A DNA stretch of 31,415 nt from Streptomyces sp. NRRL F-6492 (GCF_001280125.1 NZ_LGEG01000265.1:1-31415), one strand, 5' to 3'; shown: positions 7,906-16,351, numbered from the stretch's first letter. Translations and numbers: made by a program. The notes: a model not told the origin generated them from the letters alone.

Positions 7906-8511
7906 ATGCTGAAGGTGGGCCTGACCGGCGGGATCGGCGCCGGCAAGAGCGAAGTGTCACGGCTGTTCGTCTCGTACGGGGCCGTCCTCGTCGACGCGGA
8001 CCGGATCGCCCGCGAGGTCGTGGAGCCCGGCACGCCGGGGCTCGCGGCCGTCGTGGAGGCCTTCGGCGAGGGCGTCCTCACCCCGGAGGGGGCGCTCGAC
8101 CGGCCGAAGCTCGGCTCCATCGTGTTCTCCGACGCCGACCGCCTGGCCACCCTCAACGCCATCGTCCACCCCCTGGTCGGAGCCCGGTCGGCGGAGCTGG
8201 AGAGCCGGGCGGGGGCCGGGGACGTCGTCGTCCACGACGTCCCCCTGCTCACCGAGAACGGGCTCGCGCCGCTCTACGACCTGGTCGTGGTCGTGGACGC
8301 GTCCCCGGAGACCCGGCTCGACCGGCTCGTACGGCTCCGGGGCATGGACGAGTCCGAGGCCCGGGCCCGGATGGCGGCCCAGGCCACGCGCGCGGGGCGG
8401 CTGGCCGTCGCGGACCTCGTGATCGACAACGACGGACCGCTCGACGAGCTGGAGCCGCAGGTGCGGAAGGTCTGGGAGGAACTGGCCCGGCGGGCCGAGG
8501 CCTCCGCCTGA
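7906..8511 (+). CDS. coaE: Dephospho-CoA kinase
   Basis: This 201-residue cytoplasmic enzyme phosphorylates the 3'-hydroxyl of dephospho-CoA, the last step of coenzyme A synthesis. The P-loop GGIGAGKS (residues 8-15) follows MLKVGLT directly. The CoaE signature [16 protein letters not shown] (near 29-44), the IVHPLVG motif and [12 protein letters not shown] are all present. Length equals that of stand-alone CoaE proteins, without the extra C-terminal domain seen in mycobacteria. The ATG at 7906 is preferred as it starts immediately before the P-loop strand. It follows the PAC2 gene closely and may share its transcript in addition to a leaderless start. Confidence 0.96.
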   Translation: MLKVGLTGGIGAGKSEVSRLFVSYGAVLVDADRIAREVVEPGTPGLAAVVEAFGEGVLTPEGALDRPKLGSIVFSDADRLATLNAIVHPLVGARSAELESRAGAGDVVVHDVPLLTENGLAPLYDLVVVVDASPETRLDRLVRLRGMDESEARARMAAQATRAGRLAVADLVIDNDGPLDELEPQVRKVWEELARRAEASA

Positions 8512-8585
8512 GGCCCCGGGGGGGCGGATGGAATGCGGCCCCCGGGTCCGGTGTTCAACCACCGAACGAGGGGAAGGATGCCATC

Positions 8586-8954
8586 GTGGCCGACAGCAAT
8601 CCGGAAACGCACGTCATCGACTTCCGTGCCGCGGAGCACCTGCTGGCCGCGCGGGACCCCCGGGGCGCCGTGAAGCTGCTGGACTCGGTGATCGCCGCCC
8701 ACCCCGAGAACACGGCCGCGCGCCTCCTGCGCGCGCGGGCCTTCTTCGCCGCCGCCCAGCTGAGGCCCGCGCAGCTGGAATTCGAACTGGTCCTGGAGCG
8801 CGAGCCGGACAACGCGTTCGCCCACTTCGCCCTCGCCCGCACCTTCGAGCGCTCCGGCCAGACCGACCGGGCCACCCGGCACTTCCGCCTCGCCGCCGCG
8901 CTCGACCCCAAGCCGGAGTACCTGGAAGCGGCGGGCTTCGACTCGCAGAACTGA
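8586..8954 (+). CDS. Small tetratricopeptide-repeat protein
   Basis: This 122-residue protein is almost entirely TPR-type helix pairs: AAEHLLAARDPRGAVKLLDSV, then NTAARLLRARAFFAAAQLRPA and NAFAHFALARTFERSGQTDR, ending with LAAALDPKPEYLEAAG. There are about three repeats and no other domain, no signal peptide and no membrane segment. It probably acts as a small protein-binding scaffold; partner unknown. The GTG start at 8586 follows a GGGGAAGG Shine-Dalgarno. It lies 74 bp after coaE on the same strand. Confidence 0.88.
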   Translation: MADSNPETHVIDFRAAEHLLAARDPRGAVKLLDSVIAAHPENTAARLLRARAFFAAAQLRPAQLEFELVLEREPDNAFAHFALARTFERSGQTDRATRHFRLAAALDPKPEYLEAAGFDSQN

Positions 8955-8956
8955 GA

Positions 8957-9031
8957 CGTACGGGACCGAGGCGTACGGGGTCGTGGGATACGGGGTCGTG
9001 GGATACGGGACCGAGGCGTACGGGGGCGGGC
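8957..9031. repeat. Five 15-bp tandem repeats between convergent genes
   Basis: Five in-phase 15-bp units run from 8957 to 9031. They alternate between CGTACGGGACCGAGG and GATACGGGGTCGTGG forms. The array fills almost exactly the gap between the convergent TPR and DUF6343 genes. No stem typical of a terminator is evident, so the repeat may itself serve as the spacer. Confidence 0.85.
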
Positions 9032-9036
9032 GGCGC

Positions 9037-9306
9037 TCAGCGCTTTCCGCCGCCGCGGTCGGGGTCGTACGGAGGGACGTCCCGGCCCGGCTGCCAGTGC
9101 GGTCCCTGCCGCATGCGGCGCACCACGAGGGCCAGGTCGACCAGGACCACCAGGAACAGCACCCCGCATGCCGCCGCCCAGCCGGGCCGGCCCGCCAGGG
9201 CGAACGCGACCGTGCCGAAGGCCGCCCACAGCAGCCCCCACACACTCAGCCAGAACCGCATCCGCAAGGGACTGCGCGCGGTCACCGGCTCGCTCCCGGT
9301 CCGCAT
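9037..9306 (-). CDS. DUF6343 family small membrane protein
   Basis: From the ATG at 9306 this is an 89-residue protein. It opens MRTGSEPVTARSPLRMRFWL, the motif by which I recognise DUF6343 proteins of streptomycetes. Two hydrophobic helices follow (WLSVWGLLWAAFGTVAFAL and WAAACGVLFLVVLVDLALVV), then a basic, Pro/Asp-rich cytoplasmic-like tail. Function is unknown. GGAAG lies 11 nt before this ATG; alternative in-frame GTG starts at 9315 and 9342 would add 3 or 12 residues. The family begins at the MRTGSEP motif, which favours 9306. Confidence 0.72.
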   Translation of the reverse strand: MRTGSEPVTARSPLRMRFWLSVWGLLWAAFGTVAFALAGRPGWAAACGVLFLVVLVDLALVVRRMRQGPHWQPGRDVPPYDPDRGGGKR

Positions 9307-9418
9307 GACGGCCACGTCTTCCGTGAGAGGTTCCCCGGACACTTCCAGGATGGACCCGTGACCCTCCCCGGGCGAACCCTAAGAGGGGAGCCGGGCCCGG
9401 CCCCCGCGCCCCGGTGTC

Positions 9419-9754
9419 CTAGTGGATGACGCTGTAGCTGCGCCAGGGCAGGGTGTCCGGGACGATGTGCTCCCCGGTGTTGGCCGGCAGATAGGTGGAA
9501 TCCTTGCCCCGGCAGTCGCGGGTCGGGTAGAGCACGATGTCCACCAGGGTGTTGTTCTCGACCCTGGTCGCGCCGGACGGTGCCAGGCGGTGGCAGCCCT
9601 TCACCGAGGGGCTCGTCACCATCACCCCCACCTCGCGCTCCGTCTCGTACTCGATCGTGCCCACGGCGGTGCGGCCGAGGCCCGAGCAGCCGGCGACGGC
9701 GAGAGTGAGCAGCACGGCCCCGGTGGCGGTCGTGAGACGCCGGCGAACGGACAT
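9419..9754 (-). CDS. Small secreted lipoprotein, unknown function
   Basis: This 111-residue protein has a lipoprotein signal peptide: MSVRRRLTTATGAVLLTL followed by the lipobox LAVAGC, with Cys 23 as the likely lipidated residue. The mature part of about 89 residues has two further cysteines (KGCHRL and TRDCRGKD), which may form a disulfide, and ends WRSYSVIH. It appears to be a small beta-rich surface protein; no domain name can be given. The ATG at 9754 has AGAGGAA upstream. It is separated from the divergent SNF2 helicase gene by 293 bp. Confidence 0.75.
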   Translation of the reverse strand: MSVRRRLTTATGAVLLTLAVAGCSGLGRTAVGTIEYETEREVGVMVTSPSVKGCHRLAPSGATRVENNTLVDIVLYPTRDCRGKDSTYLPANTGEHIVPDTLPWRSYSVIH

Positions 9755-10047
9755 GGCGGTTCCTCTTCTGTCGGGCGAAGACGGCGGACGGCGGCGGACG
9801 GCGGTGGGCCGCGCTGGGCGGCGCCCCCGGGGCCCGACCCCGGTCCAGGCCCACCCTCCCGCCCGCCGCTCCCCGTGTCATCCGCTGCTGGGCCGCCCGG
9901 GGGAACCCCCGGCGACCACGGCCGGACCCGCGGTCGGACCCGTCGCCGGACCCGGTTGTCAGACCCCGCCCGTAAGGTCGTAGATCCACGTCGGAGTTCG
10001 TCCGAGCACCGACGCGCGGCGGACGGCCGGGGGAGGAGAGCGGAGCC
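9755..10047. other. Intergenic region between lipoprotein and helicase genes
   Basis: This divergent spacer holds a short GGACGGC-rich repeat (9780-9804). A TTGTCA lies at 9956-9961 and could be a -35 for the helicase gene, but no -10 at proper spacing is convincing. The helicase Shine-Dalgarno GGGAGGAGAG is at 10031-10040. I see no gene or RNA in it. Confidence 0.4.
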
Positions 10048-12927
10048 GTGACACACACCTGGACCACCGGCGCGGCCGTCTTCCTGCCCGCCGCCCTTCC
10101 CCGCGAGGGCCGGGTCGCCTTCTGGGCCCCCGACGGCGGCGCGCTGCCGGACCCGGGGACGGTGGCCGGCGCGGAGCGCGTCGAGCTGACCGTCGCCCGG
10201 CGGCACGGCGGCGGCGCCCGGAGCCGCGAGGTCCCCGCCGTCACCCTCCCGATCGAGGCCGCCCTGCCCCACCTCGTCGCGGCCCGCCACCACCCGGCCG
10301 CCCACCCCGCCACCGCCGGCTGGGGCGCCGCCGCCCTGCACGCCCTGCACCTGGCCGCCCGGGGACGGATCCTGCCGGGACTCACCGCCGACGACCTGGA
10401 CGCCTGGCGGGCCGGGCCCCTGGACGCCGACGACATCGCCCACCTGCGGGCCGTCGCCGCGGCCCTGCCGGCCGAGGCCCACGCCGTGCCCGTCCCCGGC
10501 CGCGGACCGCTGCGGCTGCCCGAGCCCGAAGCCCTCGTCCGCGCCTTCCTCGACGCCGTCGCCGACACCCTGCCCCGCACCCCGGCAGCCGTCCACGCGG
10601 CCGGGGCGCCGTTCGCGGCCCGCGCCCCGCAGCACCTGCCCCGCGCGCGTGCCTGGGCCGCCGAGGCGGCGGCCGGGATGGACGCCGGGGTCCGCGTCTC
10701 GCTCCGCCTCGACCTGTCGGCGTACGAACTCTTCGACCTCGGCGCCCCCGGCGAGACGGACGGCGAGGAGCACGGAGGGAAGAGCGGCCGCGACGGCGGC
10801 GAGCGCCACGCGGCCGCCGCGCTCCTCCAGGTCCACAGCCTCGCCGACCCCACCCTCGTCATCGACGCCACCGCCCTGTGGACGGGGGAGGGCGAGCACT
10901 TCGGCCCCCGCGCCCGGATCGACGCCGTCCTCGCCCTGCGCCGCGCCGCCCGGGTCTGGCCCCCGCTGGCCCGGCTCCTGGAGCGGGACGTGCCCGACGT
11001 CCTCGCCGTCACCGAGGACGAGCTGTACGAGCTGCTCGGCCCCGCCGCCGCCCGGCTCGCCGACGCCGGGGTCGCCGTCCACTGGCCGCGCGAGCTGGCC
11101 CGCTCGCTCAGCGCCTCCGCCGTCGTCCGCCCGGCGCTCGCCGCACCCGGCTCCGCGACCGACGGCACCTCCTTCTTCGACAGCGAGGAACTGCTGCGGT
11201 TCGACTGGCAGCTGGCCCTCGACGGCGATCCGCTCACCGAGCGCGAGATGGACCTCCTGGCCGAGGCCCACCGGCCCGTCGTGCGCCTGCGCGACCAGTG
11301 GGTCGTCGTCGACCCCGACCTGGTCCGCAAGGCCCGCAAGCGGGAGCTCGGCCTGCTCGAACCGGTCGACGCCCTCGGCGTCGCCCTCACCGGCACCGCC
11401 GAGGTGGACGGAGAGACCGTCCCCGCCGTCCCCGTCGGGGCGCTCGCCGCCCTCCGCGACCGGCTCCTGGCGGGACCCGAGGAGGTGCAGGCCCCACCCG
11501 GCCTCACCGCCACCCTGCGCGACTACCAGCTCCGCGGCCTCGCCTGGCTGGACCTGATGACCTCGCTCGGCCTCGGCGGCTGCCTCGCCGACGACATGGG
11601 CCTCGGCAAGACCGTCACCCTCATCGCCCTCCACCTGCGCCGCGCCCGCCGCGCCCCGACCCTCGTCGTCTGCCCGGCGTCCCTGCTCGGCAACTGGCAG
11701 CGGGAGGTGCGGAAGTTCGCCCCCGACGTGTCCGTGCGGCGCTTCCACGGTGCCGACCGGGACCTGGACGGCGCCGGGGGCGGCTTCGTCCTCACCACCT
11801 ACGGCACCCTGCGCACCAGCGCCGCCCGGCTGGCCGCGCACGAGTGGGGGATGGTCGTCGCCGACGAGGCGCAGCACGTCAAGAACCCGTTCTCCGCGAC
11901 CGCGAGGGCGCTGCGCGAGATCCCCGCGCCCGCCAGGGTCGCCCTGACCGGCACCCCCGTGGAGAACAACCTCTCCGAGCTGTGGGCCCTCCTCGACTGG
12001 ACCACCCCCGGCCTCCTCGGACCGCTCAAGGCCTTCCGCTCCCGGCACGCGCGGGCCGTGGAGAACCACGAGGAGATCGAGCACGACGAGGCCGTCGAGC
12101 GGCTCGCCCGGCTCGTCCGGCCCTTCCTGCTGCGCCGCCGCAAGTCCGACCCCGGCATCGTCCCCGAGCTGCCGCCCAAGACGGAGTCCGACCACCCCGT
12201 CCCCCTCACCCGGGAGCAGGCCTCCCTCTACGAGGCGACCGTCCGCGAGACCATGGCGCGGATCGAGGAGTCCGAGGGCATGGCCCGGCGCGGCCTCGTC
12301 ATGAAGCTGCTGACCTCCCTCAAGCAGATCTGCAACCACCCCGCCCAGTTCCTCAAGGAGGAGGTCCCGCGCGGCCCCGGCACCGCCCGCCTCGCCGGCC
12401 GCTCCGGGAAGCTCGCCCTCCTCGACGAGCTCCTCGACACGATCCTCGCCGAGGACGGGTCCGTGCTCGTCTTCACCCAGTACGTGTCGATGGCGCGGCT
12501 CCTCGCCGACCACCTGGCCGCGCGCGGCATCCCCGCCCAACTCCTGCACGGCGGCACCCCGGTGGCCGAGCGGGAGCGGATGGTCGACCGCTTCCAGGAC
12601 GGCGAGGTCCCCGTCTTCCTGCTCTCCCTCAAGGCCGCGGGCACCGGCCTCAACCTCACCCGGGCCGGCCACGTGATCCACTACGACCGCTGGTGGAACC
12701 CGGCCGTCGAGGAGCAGGCCACCGACCGTGCCTACCGCATCGGGCAGACCCAGCCGGTGCAGGTCCACCGGCTGATCGCCGAGGGCACGGTCGAGGACCG
12801 CATCTCCGAGATGCTCCGCGCCAAGCGGGCCCTGGCCGACGCCGTCCTCGGCTCCGGCGAGGCCGCCCTCACCGAACTCACCGACCGGGAGCTCGCCGAC
12901 CTGGTGTCCCTCCGGAGGCCCTCGTGA
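10048..12927 (+). CDS. SNF2-family ATP-dependent helicase/translocase
   Basis: This 959-residue protein is a bacterial SWI2/SNF2 ATPase. The N-terminal about 330 residues are Ala-rich and variable. An SNF2-associated domain follows (about 310-430, including LAVTEDELYELLGPAAARL and LLRFDWQLALDGDPLTERE). The RecA-like core begins at LRDYQLRGLAWLDLM, with Walker A DDMGLGKT (about 514-521), DEAQH (606-610), LTGTPVENNLSELWALLD, and lobe 2 with VLVFTQYVSM, LLHGGTPVAERE, LKAAGTGLNLTRA and DRAYRIGQ (about 893-900). Such proteins move along duplex DNA and remodel protein-DNA complexes; the bacterial role is unclear. The GTG at 10048 has GGGAGGAG upstream. Its stop codon overlaps the start of the SWIM gene (GTGA), so the two are translationally coupled and probably act together. 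Confidence 0.92.
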   Translation: MTHTWTTGAAVFLPAALPREGRVAFWAPDGGALPDPGTVAGAERVELTVARRHGGGARSREVPAVTLPIEAALPHLVAARHHPAAHPATAGWGAAALHALHLAARGRILPGLTADDLDAWRAGPLDADDIAHLRAVAAALPAEAHAVPVPGRGPLRLPEPEALVRAFLDAVADTLPRTPAAVHAAGAPFAARAPQHLPRARAWAAEAAAGMDAGVRVSLRLDLSAYELFDLGAPGETDGEEHGGKSGRDGGERHAAAALLQVHSLADPTLVIDATALWTGEGEHFGPRARIDAVLALRRAARVWPPLARLLERDVPDVLAVTEDELYELLGPAAARLADAGVAVHWPRELARSLSASAVVRPALAAPGSATDGTSFFDSEELLRFDWQLALDGDPLTEREMDLLAEAHRPVVRLRDQWVVVDPDLVRKARKRELGLLEPVDALGVALTGTAEVDGETVPAVPVGALAALRDRLLAGPEEVQAPPGLTATLRDYQLRGLAWLDLMTSLGLGGCLADDMGLGKTVTLIALHLRRARRAPTLVVCPASLLGNWQREVRKFAPDVSVRRFHGADRDLDGAGGGFVLTTYGTLRTSAARLAAHEWGMVVADEAQHVKNPFSATARALREIPAPARVALTGTPVENNLSELWALLDWTTPGLLGPLKAFRSRHARAVENHEEIEHDEAVERLARLVRPFLLRRRKSDPGIVPELPPKTESDHPVPLTREQASLYEATVRETMARIEESEGMARRGLVMKLLTSLKQICNHPAQFLKEEVPRGPGTARLAGRSGKLALLDELLDTILAEDGSVLVFTQYVSMARLLADHLAARGIPAQLLHGGTPVAERERMVDRFQDGEVPVFLLSLKAAGTGLNLTRAGHVIHYDRWWNPAVEEQATDRAYRIGQTQPVQVHRLIAEGTVEDRISEMLRAKRALADAVLGSGEAALTELTDRELADLVSLRRPS

Positions 12928-14192
12928 ACCGCGCCCGGGCCGCGCGCGCGGCCGCCCCCCGCCACGACGACCGCCGCCGCTCCTTCCCGCAGGTCGCGCC
13001 CCGCGAGGCCCCCGACGGGCGGTTCGCCGCCACCTGGTGGGGAAACGCCTGGGTCGACGCCCTGGAAGACACCGCCCTCGACCCGGCCCGCCTCGCCCGC
13101 GGCAAGGCCTACGCCCGGCGCGGCCACGTCGACGCGCTCACGGTCACCCCCGGCCGGGTCGTCGCCTACGTCCACGGCAGCCGGCCCCGCCCGTACCGGA
13201 CCGAGATCCGGATGCGGACCCTCGGCGACGACGGCTGGGAGGAGTTCCTCGACGGGGCCGCCGCGCGCCCCGACCACATCGCCGCCCTCCTCGACAAGGA
13301 CGTGCCGCACGCCCTGGAGGCGGTCGCCGGGCTGCTGCCCGCGCCCGGCGACCTCGTCCCCGACTGCTCCTGCCCGGACGACGGCTATCCCTGCAAGCAC
13401 GCCGCCGCCCTCTGCTACCAGGCCGCGCGGCTCCTCGACGAGGACCCGTTCGTCCTCTTCCTGATGCGCGGCCGCGGCGAGCAGGAGCTCCTCGCGGAAC
13501 TGACCCGGCGCAACGCGGCCCGGTCCGCCGCCGAGACGGACGCCGCCGCGCCCCCGATGCCCACCGTCCCCGCCCGTACCGCCCTCGACGCCGCCGGGGC
13601 CGGGCTCCCGCCGCTGCCCGCCCCGCTGCCGCTCCCCGACCGGCCCGGCCGCCCGGCCGTCTTCCCGCCCGATCCCGCCGCCCCCGACCCGCTCGCGCTC
13701 GACCTCCTCGCCACCGAGGCCGCCGCCCGCGCCCACGCCCTCCTCGCCACCGGCCTCGACCCGGTCGCCGCCCTCACCCCCTGGCAGGACGCGGTCCGGC
13801 TCGCCGCCGCGCACCCCGGCTCCGGGCTCACCGCCTCCACCCGCGCGCTCTACCGGGGCCTGGCCCACGCCCTCGACCGCACCCCCACGGACCTGGCCCG
13901 CGCCGTCGCCGCCTGGCGGCAGGGCGGCGCCGAGGGCCTCGCGGTCCTGGAGGAGGCGTGGGACCCGCCGGCGGGCCCGTTCGACCGGGCCAGACCCGCG
14001 CTGCTCGCCGCCGGCCTCCCCGCCTTCCGCCCCTGGCGCAACCGCCTCTCCGCCAGGTCCCTCCAGCTCCGCCTCGGCCGGGACGGCCTCTGGTACGGCT
14101 ACGAGTCGGACGCCGACCGCGAGGACTGGTGGCCGCGCGGCCACCCCGGCCCCGACCCCGTCGACACGCTCGACGGCCTCCTCGGACGGTGA
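12924..14192 (+). CDS. SWIM zinc-finger protein partnered with SNF2 helicase
   Basis: This 422-residue protein carries a SWIM zinc finger CSCPDDGYPCKH (C148, C150, C157, H159), matching the CxC-Xn-CxH pattern. The preceding region (WWGNAWVDALEDTALDPARLARGKAYAR, then VHGSRPRPYRTEIRM) is the usual N-terminus of actinobacterial SWIM proteins. The rest is Ala/Pro-rich and helical, with no further domain I recognise. SWIM fingers are thought to bind DNA or protein. The GTG start at 12924 overlaps the SNF2 stop and has GGAGG about 6 nt upstream. SNF2 plus SWIM as a pair is a common actinobacterial arrangement and suggests a joint DNA-handling role; this is inference. Confidence 0.88.
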   Translation: MNRARAARAAAPRHDDRRRSFPQVAPREAPDGRFAATWWGNAWVDALEDTALDPARLARGKAYARRGHVDALTVTPGRVVAYVHGSRPRPYRTEIRMRTLGDDGWEEFLDGAAARPDHIAALLDKDVPHALEAVAGLLPAPGDLVPDCSCPDDGYPCKHAAALCYQAARLLDEDPFVLFLMRGRGEQELLAELTRRNAARSAAETDAAAPPMPTVPARTALDAAGAGLPPLPAPLPLPDRPGRPAVFPPDPAAPDPLALDLLATEAAARAHALLATGLDPVAALTPWQDAVRLAAAHPGSGLTASTRALYRGLAHALDRTPTDLARAVAAWRQGGAEGLAVLEEAWDPPAGPFDRARPALLAAGLPAFRPWRNRLSARSLQLRLGRDGLWYGYESDADREDWWPRGHPGPDPVDTLDGLLGR

Positions 14193-14245
14193 CCCCGCGA
14201 CCGGCCCGGCGGACGAGCCCCCGGACGGTCCCACACTCGAACAGG

Positions 14246-14260
14246 CCCCACTCGTTGGGG
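14246..14260 (+). terminator. Small hairpin after the SWIM gene
   Basis: CCCCA-CTCGT-TGGGG forms a 5-bp stem 54 bp beyond the SWIM stop codon. It is weak as a terminator and could equally be part of the chaplin upstream control region. A perfect 12-bp palindrome GCCGGATCCGGC follows at 14276-14287. Confidence 0.3.
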
Positions 14261-14301
14261 TGAAACCCTCCGGGGGCCGGATCCGGCGCGTACGTCCGCC
14301 G

Positions 14302-14307
14302 CGTTGA
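14302..14307 (+). promoter_or_regulatory. Candidate sigma-BldN type -10 for the chaplin
   Basis: CGTTGA equals the -10 sequence I recall for the sporulation ECF sigma factor BldN, which drives chaplin genes. The sequence 16-17 bp upstream (GATCCG) does not resemble the expected CGTAAC, so the match is partial. A start near 14314 would give a leader of about 42 nt. Confidence 0.25.
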
Positions 14308-14355
14308 TTCGGGTACGGGCGACTGCCCGTGCACACCTCCGGAAGGCAGGAAGCC

Positions 14356-15156
14356 ATGAGGCAGATTCGCCGAAGTGGTCTGGCCACACTGTTGGTCACG
14401 GGCGGGGCGCTCGCCCTCTCGGCGGGCGCCGCGCACGCAGACGCCGGCGCCCAGGGCGCCGCGGTCGGTTCGCCGGGAGTCGGTTCCGGCAACACGGTTC
14501 AGCTGCCGGTGCACGTGCCGGTCAACGTCTGCGGCAACACGGTCAACGTCGTGGGGCTGCTCAACCCGGCCTTCGGCAACAGCTGCGCCAACGTCTCCGA
14601 CGGGCCGACCGGTTACGGCTCGGACGACGACGGCCGCCCCCACTCCCACAAGGACGAGCCCGGCACCCCGCGCGGCGGGGAGCAGGCCGGCGGGTCTCAG
14701 GGCGGCGGGTCCCAGGGCGGCGGCTCCTCCAACGGCGGCGGTTCCACCGCCGAGGGCCACGCCCAGGGATCGCCCGGCGTGCTCTCCGGGAACGGCCTCC
14801 AGCTGCCCGTCGACGTCCCCGTGAACGTCAGTGGGAACTCGGTCAACGTGGTCGGCATCGGCAACCCGGCCTTCGGCAACACCGCGGTCAACGGCCCCGG
14901 GAAGCCGGCCCAGCCGATCGAGAAGCCGACGCCGCGCCCGCAGACCCCCGTGCGGAACATCCCGGCCCCGCAGAGCGTGCCGCCCGCCCCCGTGCCCGCC
15001 CCGGCCCCCGCGCCGCAGGGCGAGACGGGCGAGGTCGAGCTGGCCCACACCGGTTCGTCGGACGGTCTCGGCTACGCCGCTTCGGGAAGTGCCGCGCTGC
15101 TCCTCGGCGGCGCCCTGCTGTACCGTCGCGCCCGCCGCGCCGGAGACCGGGCCTGA
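14356..15156 (+). CDS. Long chaplin with sortase anchor
   Basis: This 266-residue protein is a cell-wall-anchored chaplin, one of the hydrophobic amyloid-forming proteins coating aerial hyphae and spores. The signal peptide ends AGAAHA at residue 28. Chaplin domain 1 spans about 31-81 (VQLPVHVPVNVCGNTVNVVG, C59 and C77). A Gly/Ser-rich linker follows, then chaplin domain 2 (about 131-180). A Pro-rich stalk (181-222) leads to the sortase signal LAHTG (229-233), a hydrophobic helix and RRARR. The two domains are offset by exactly 100 residues. Domain 2 has Ser 159 and Ala 177 where domain 1 has its two cysteines. The ATG at 14356 follows GGAAGGCAGGAAG. Expression is expected during aerial growth. 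Confidence 0.93.
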   Translation: MRQIRRSGLATLLVTGGALALSAGAAHADAGAQGAAVGSPGVGSGNTVQLPVHVPVNVCGNTVNVVGLLNPAFGNSCANVSDGPTGYGSDDDGRPHSHKDEPGTPRGGEQAGGSQGGGSQGGGSSNGGGSTAEGHAQGSPGVLSGNGLQLPVDVPVNVSGNSVNVVGIGNPAFGNTAVNGPGKPAQPIEKPTPRPQTPVRNIPAPQSVPPAPVPAPAPAPQGETGEVELAHTGSSDGLGYAASGSAALLLGGALLYRRARRAGDRA

Positions 15157-15203
15157 GGGAACGGCCCGCGCGGCGGGACCGGCGCGCACGGACGCCCGAG
15201 CCG

Positions 15204-15881
15204 TCAGCCGCGCGCGTCCCCGCCGCCGCCCCGCCAGGCCCGGAGCACCGCCTCGATGGCGGGCGCGACCCTCGTCCGGGCCTGGTGACGGGGCACCCCC
15301 CGCATCAGCAGGGTGTCGTACGGGGTGTCGACGTGCCGTACGCCGGCCCGTACCGCGGCGGTCACCGCGCCGCGGTCGAGCGAGCGGCCGGCGGCCGTGC
15401 GCCCCACCCGCCCGCTGCCCTTCGCCGAGGCGTGGGCGGCGATCTCGTCGGCCCGGTCCACCGGGCAGGACGGGAAGAGCCGCAGGATCTCCGCCCGGAG
15501 GGCCGCGGTGACCTCGGTGTCGAGGGCCGCGCGCCGCTCCGCGTCCCGGGCCCGCCGCCTGGCGCGCGCCTCCGCGTCCGCCAGGCAGGCCCGCTCCGCC
15601 CCGGCCAGCGCCGCCTCCTCGACGAGGAGGCCCCGGCGCTCGTACCGGGTGCGGCGCCGGTTGTGCCGTACCACCACCGCCCAGAGGGTGCTGCCCTCGC
15701 GGGCGCGGCGGGTGAGGGCCGTGTCGCCCCGGGGCAGGAAGACCAGGTGTCCGAGGTCGGCGCAGTCCAGGCAGACCGGTGCGTTGAACTCCAGGATCAT
15801 CCGCTCCAGCGGTCCCCGGTGGCACTCCGAGCAGCGGCGGCGCCTGAGCGGTTCGACGACGACCGGCGCGACGAGGTCCAC
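15204..15881 (-). CDS. DUF2293 domain protein
   Basis: This 225-residue protein has an N-terminal two-CxxC knuckle (CSECH near residue 17 and CLDCADLG near 37) that may bind zinc. A basic helical segment follows. The C-terminal DUF2293 domain contains ILRLFPSCP, EIAAHASAKGSGRVGRTAAG and RHVDTPYDTLLMRGVPRHQAR. Function is unknown. The only upstream start is the GTG at 15881, with a GGGGG stretch as a poor ribosome site. It lies 11 nt after the stop of the 152-aa gene on the same strand, so expression may depend on translation of that gene. Confidence 0.8.
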   Translation of the reverse strand: MDLVAPVVVEPLRRRRCSECHRGPLERMILEFNAPVCLDCADLGHLVFLPRGDTALTRRAREGSTLWAVVVRHNRRRTRYERRGLLVEEAALAGAERACLADAEARARRRARDAERRAALDTEVTAALRAEILRLFPSCPVDRADEIAAHASAKGSGRVGRTAAGRSLDRGAVTAAVRAGVRHVDTPYDTLLMRGVPRHQARTRVAPAIEAVLRAWRGGGGDARG

Positions 15882-15892
15882 GTCCGCCCCCG

Positions 15893-16351
15893 TCAGCGGA
15901 CGCCGGGCGCGGCGGCGGCGACGAACAGGGCGAGGGCCTCCTTCGCCCGCTCGGAGCGGTGGGCGCGGTCCGCGGTCCCCACCGCCTCGTGCATGCAGTG
16001 GGTCTCCTCGAAGGCCTTCTCCGCCAGGCGCCGGGTCTCGGGGTCGTCGCAGACCAGCTGGACGCGGAAGAGGGCCTGCCGGGCGGCGGTGCGCTGCCGG
16101 TAGGAGGCGTAGCGGGACTCCTCCGCCTCCTCCGAACCGGGCTCCTCGGCCGCCCGGAACCAGCGGTCGTTCTGGCTGTGCCGGTAGTCGACGACCGCGC
16201 CGGCGAAGGCGCTGTAGGTCGCGATCCGTTCCTGCCGGAGCTGTTCGGACCGGGCGAGCGAGGCCGTGCGCTCGGCGGCCCGCCCCTGGAACCAGTGCGT
16301 GAAGACGACACCCAGCAGGGTCCCCGCCACGGCTATCAGTGCGGCGTCCAT
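15893..16351 (-). CDS. Unknown protein with N-terminal membrane anchor
   Basis: This 152-residue protein starts MDAALIAVAGTLLGVVFTHW, a single N-terminal hydrophobic helix. A charged, helical and probably cytoplasmic domain follows, with ERIATYSAFAGAVVDYRHSQNDRW near residue 42 and QLVCDDPETRRLAEKAFEETH near 98. Similar small proteins occur widely in streptomycetes, but I know no function. The ATG at 16351 has GGGAGGG about 10 nt upstream. It is the first gene of a two-gene unit with the DUF2293 gene. Confidence 0.78.
   Translation of the reverse strand: MDAALIAVAGTLLGVVFTHWFQGRAAERTASLARSEQLRQERIATYSAFAGAVVDYRHSQNDRWFRAAEEPGSEEAEESRYASYRQRTAARQALFRVQLVCDDPETRRLAEKAFEETHCMHEAVGTADRAHRSERAKEALALFVAAAAPGVR

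Noticed and set aside
9622..12768. Minus-strand frame of over 1,000 codons opposite the SNF2 gene
   Set aside because: Gly/Ala/Asp/Glu-rich shadow of the helicase; it joins unrelated regions and overlaps the lipoprotein gene.
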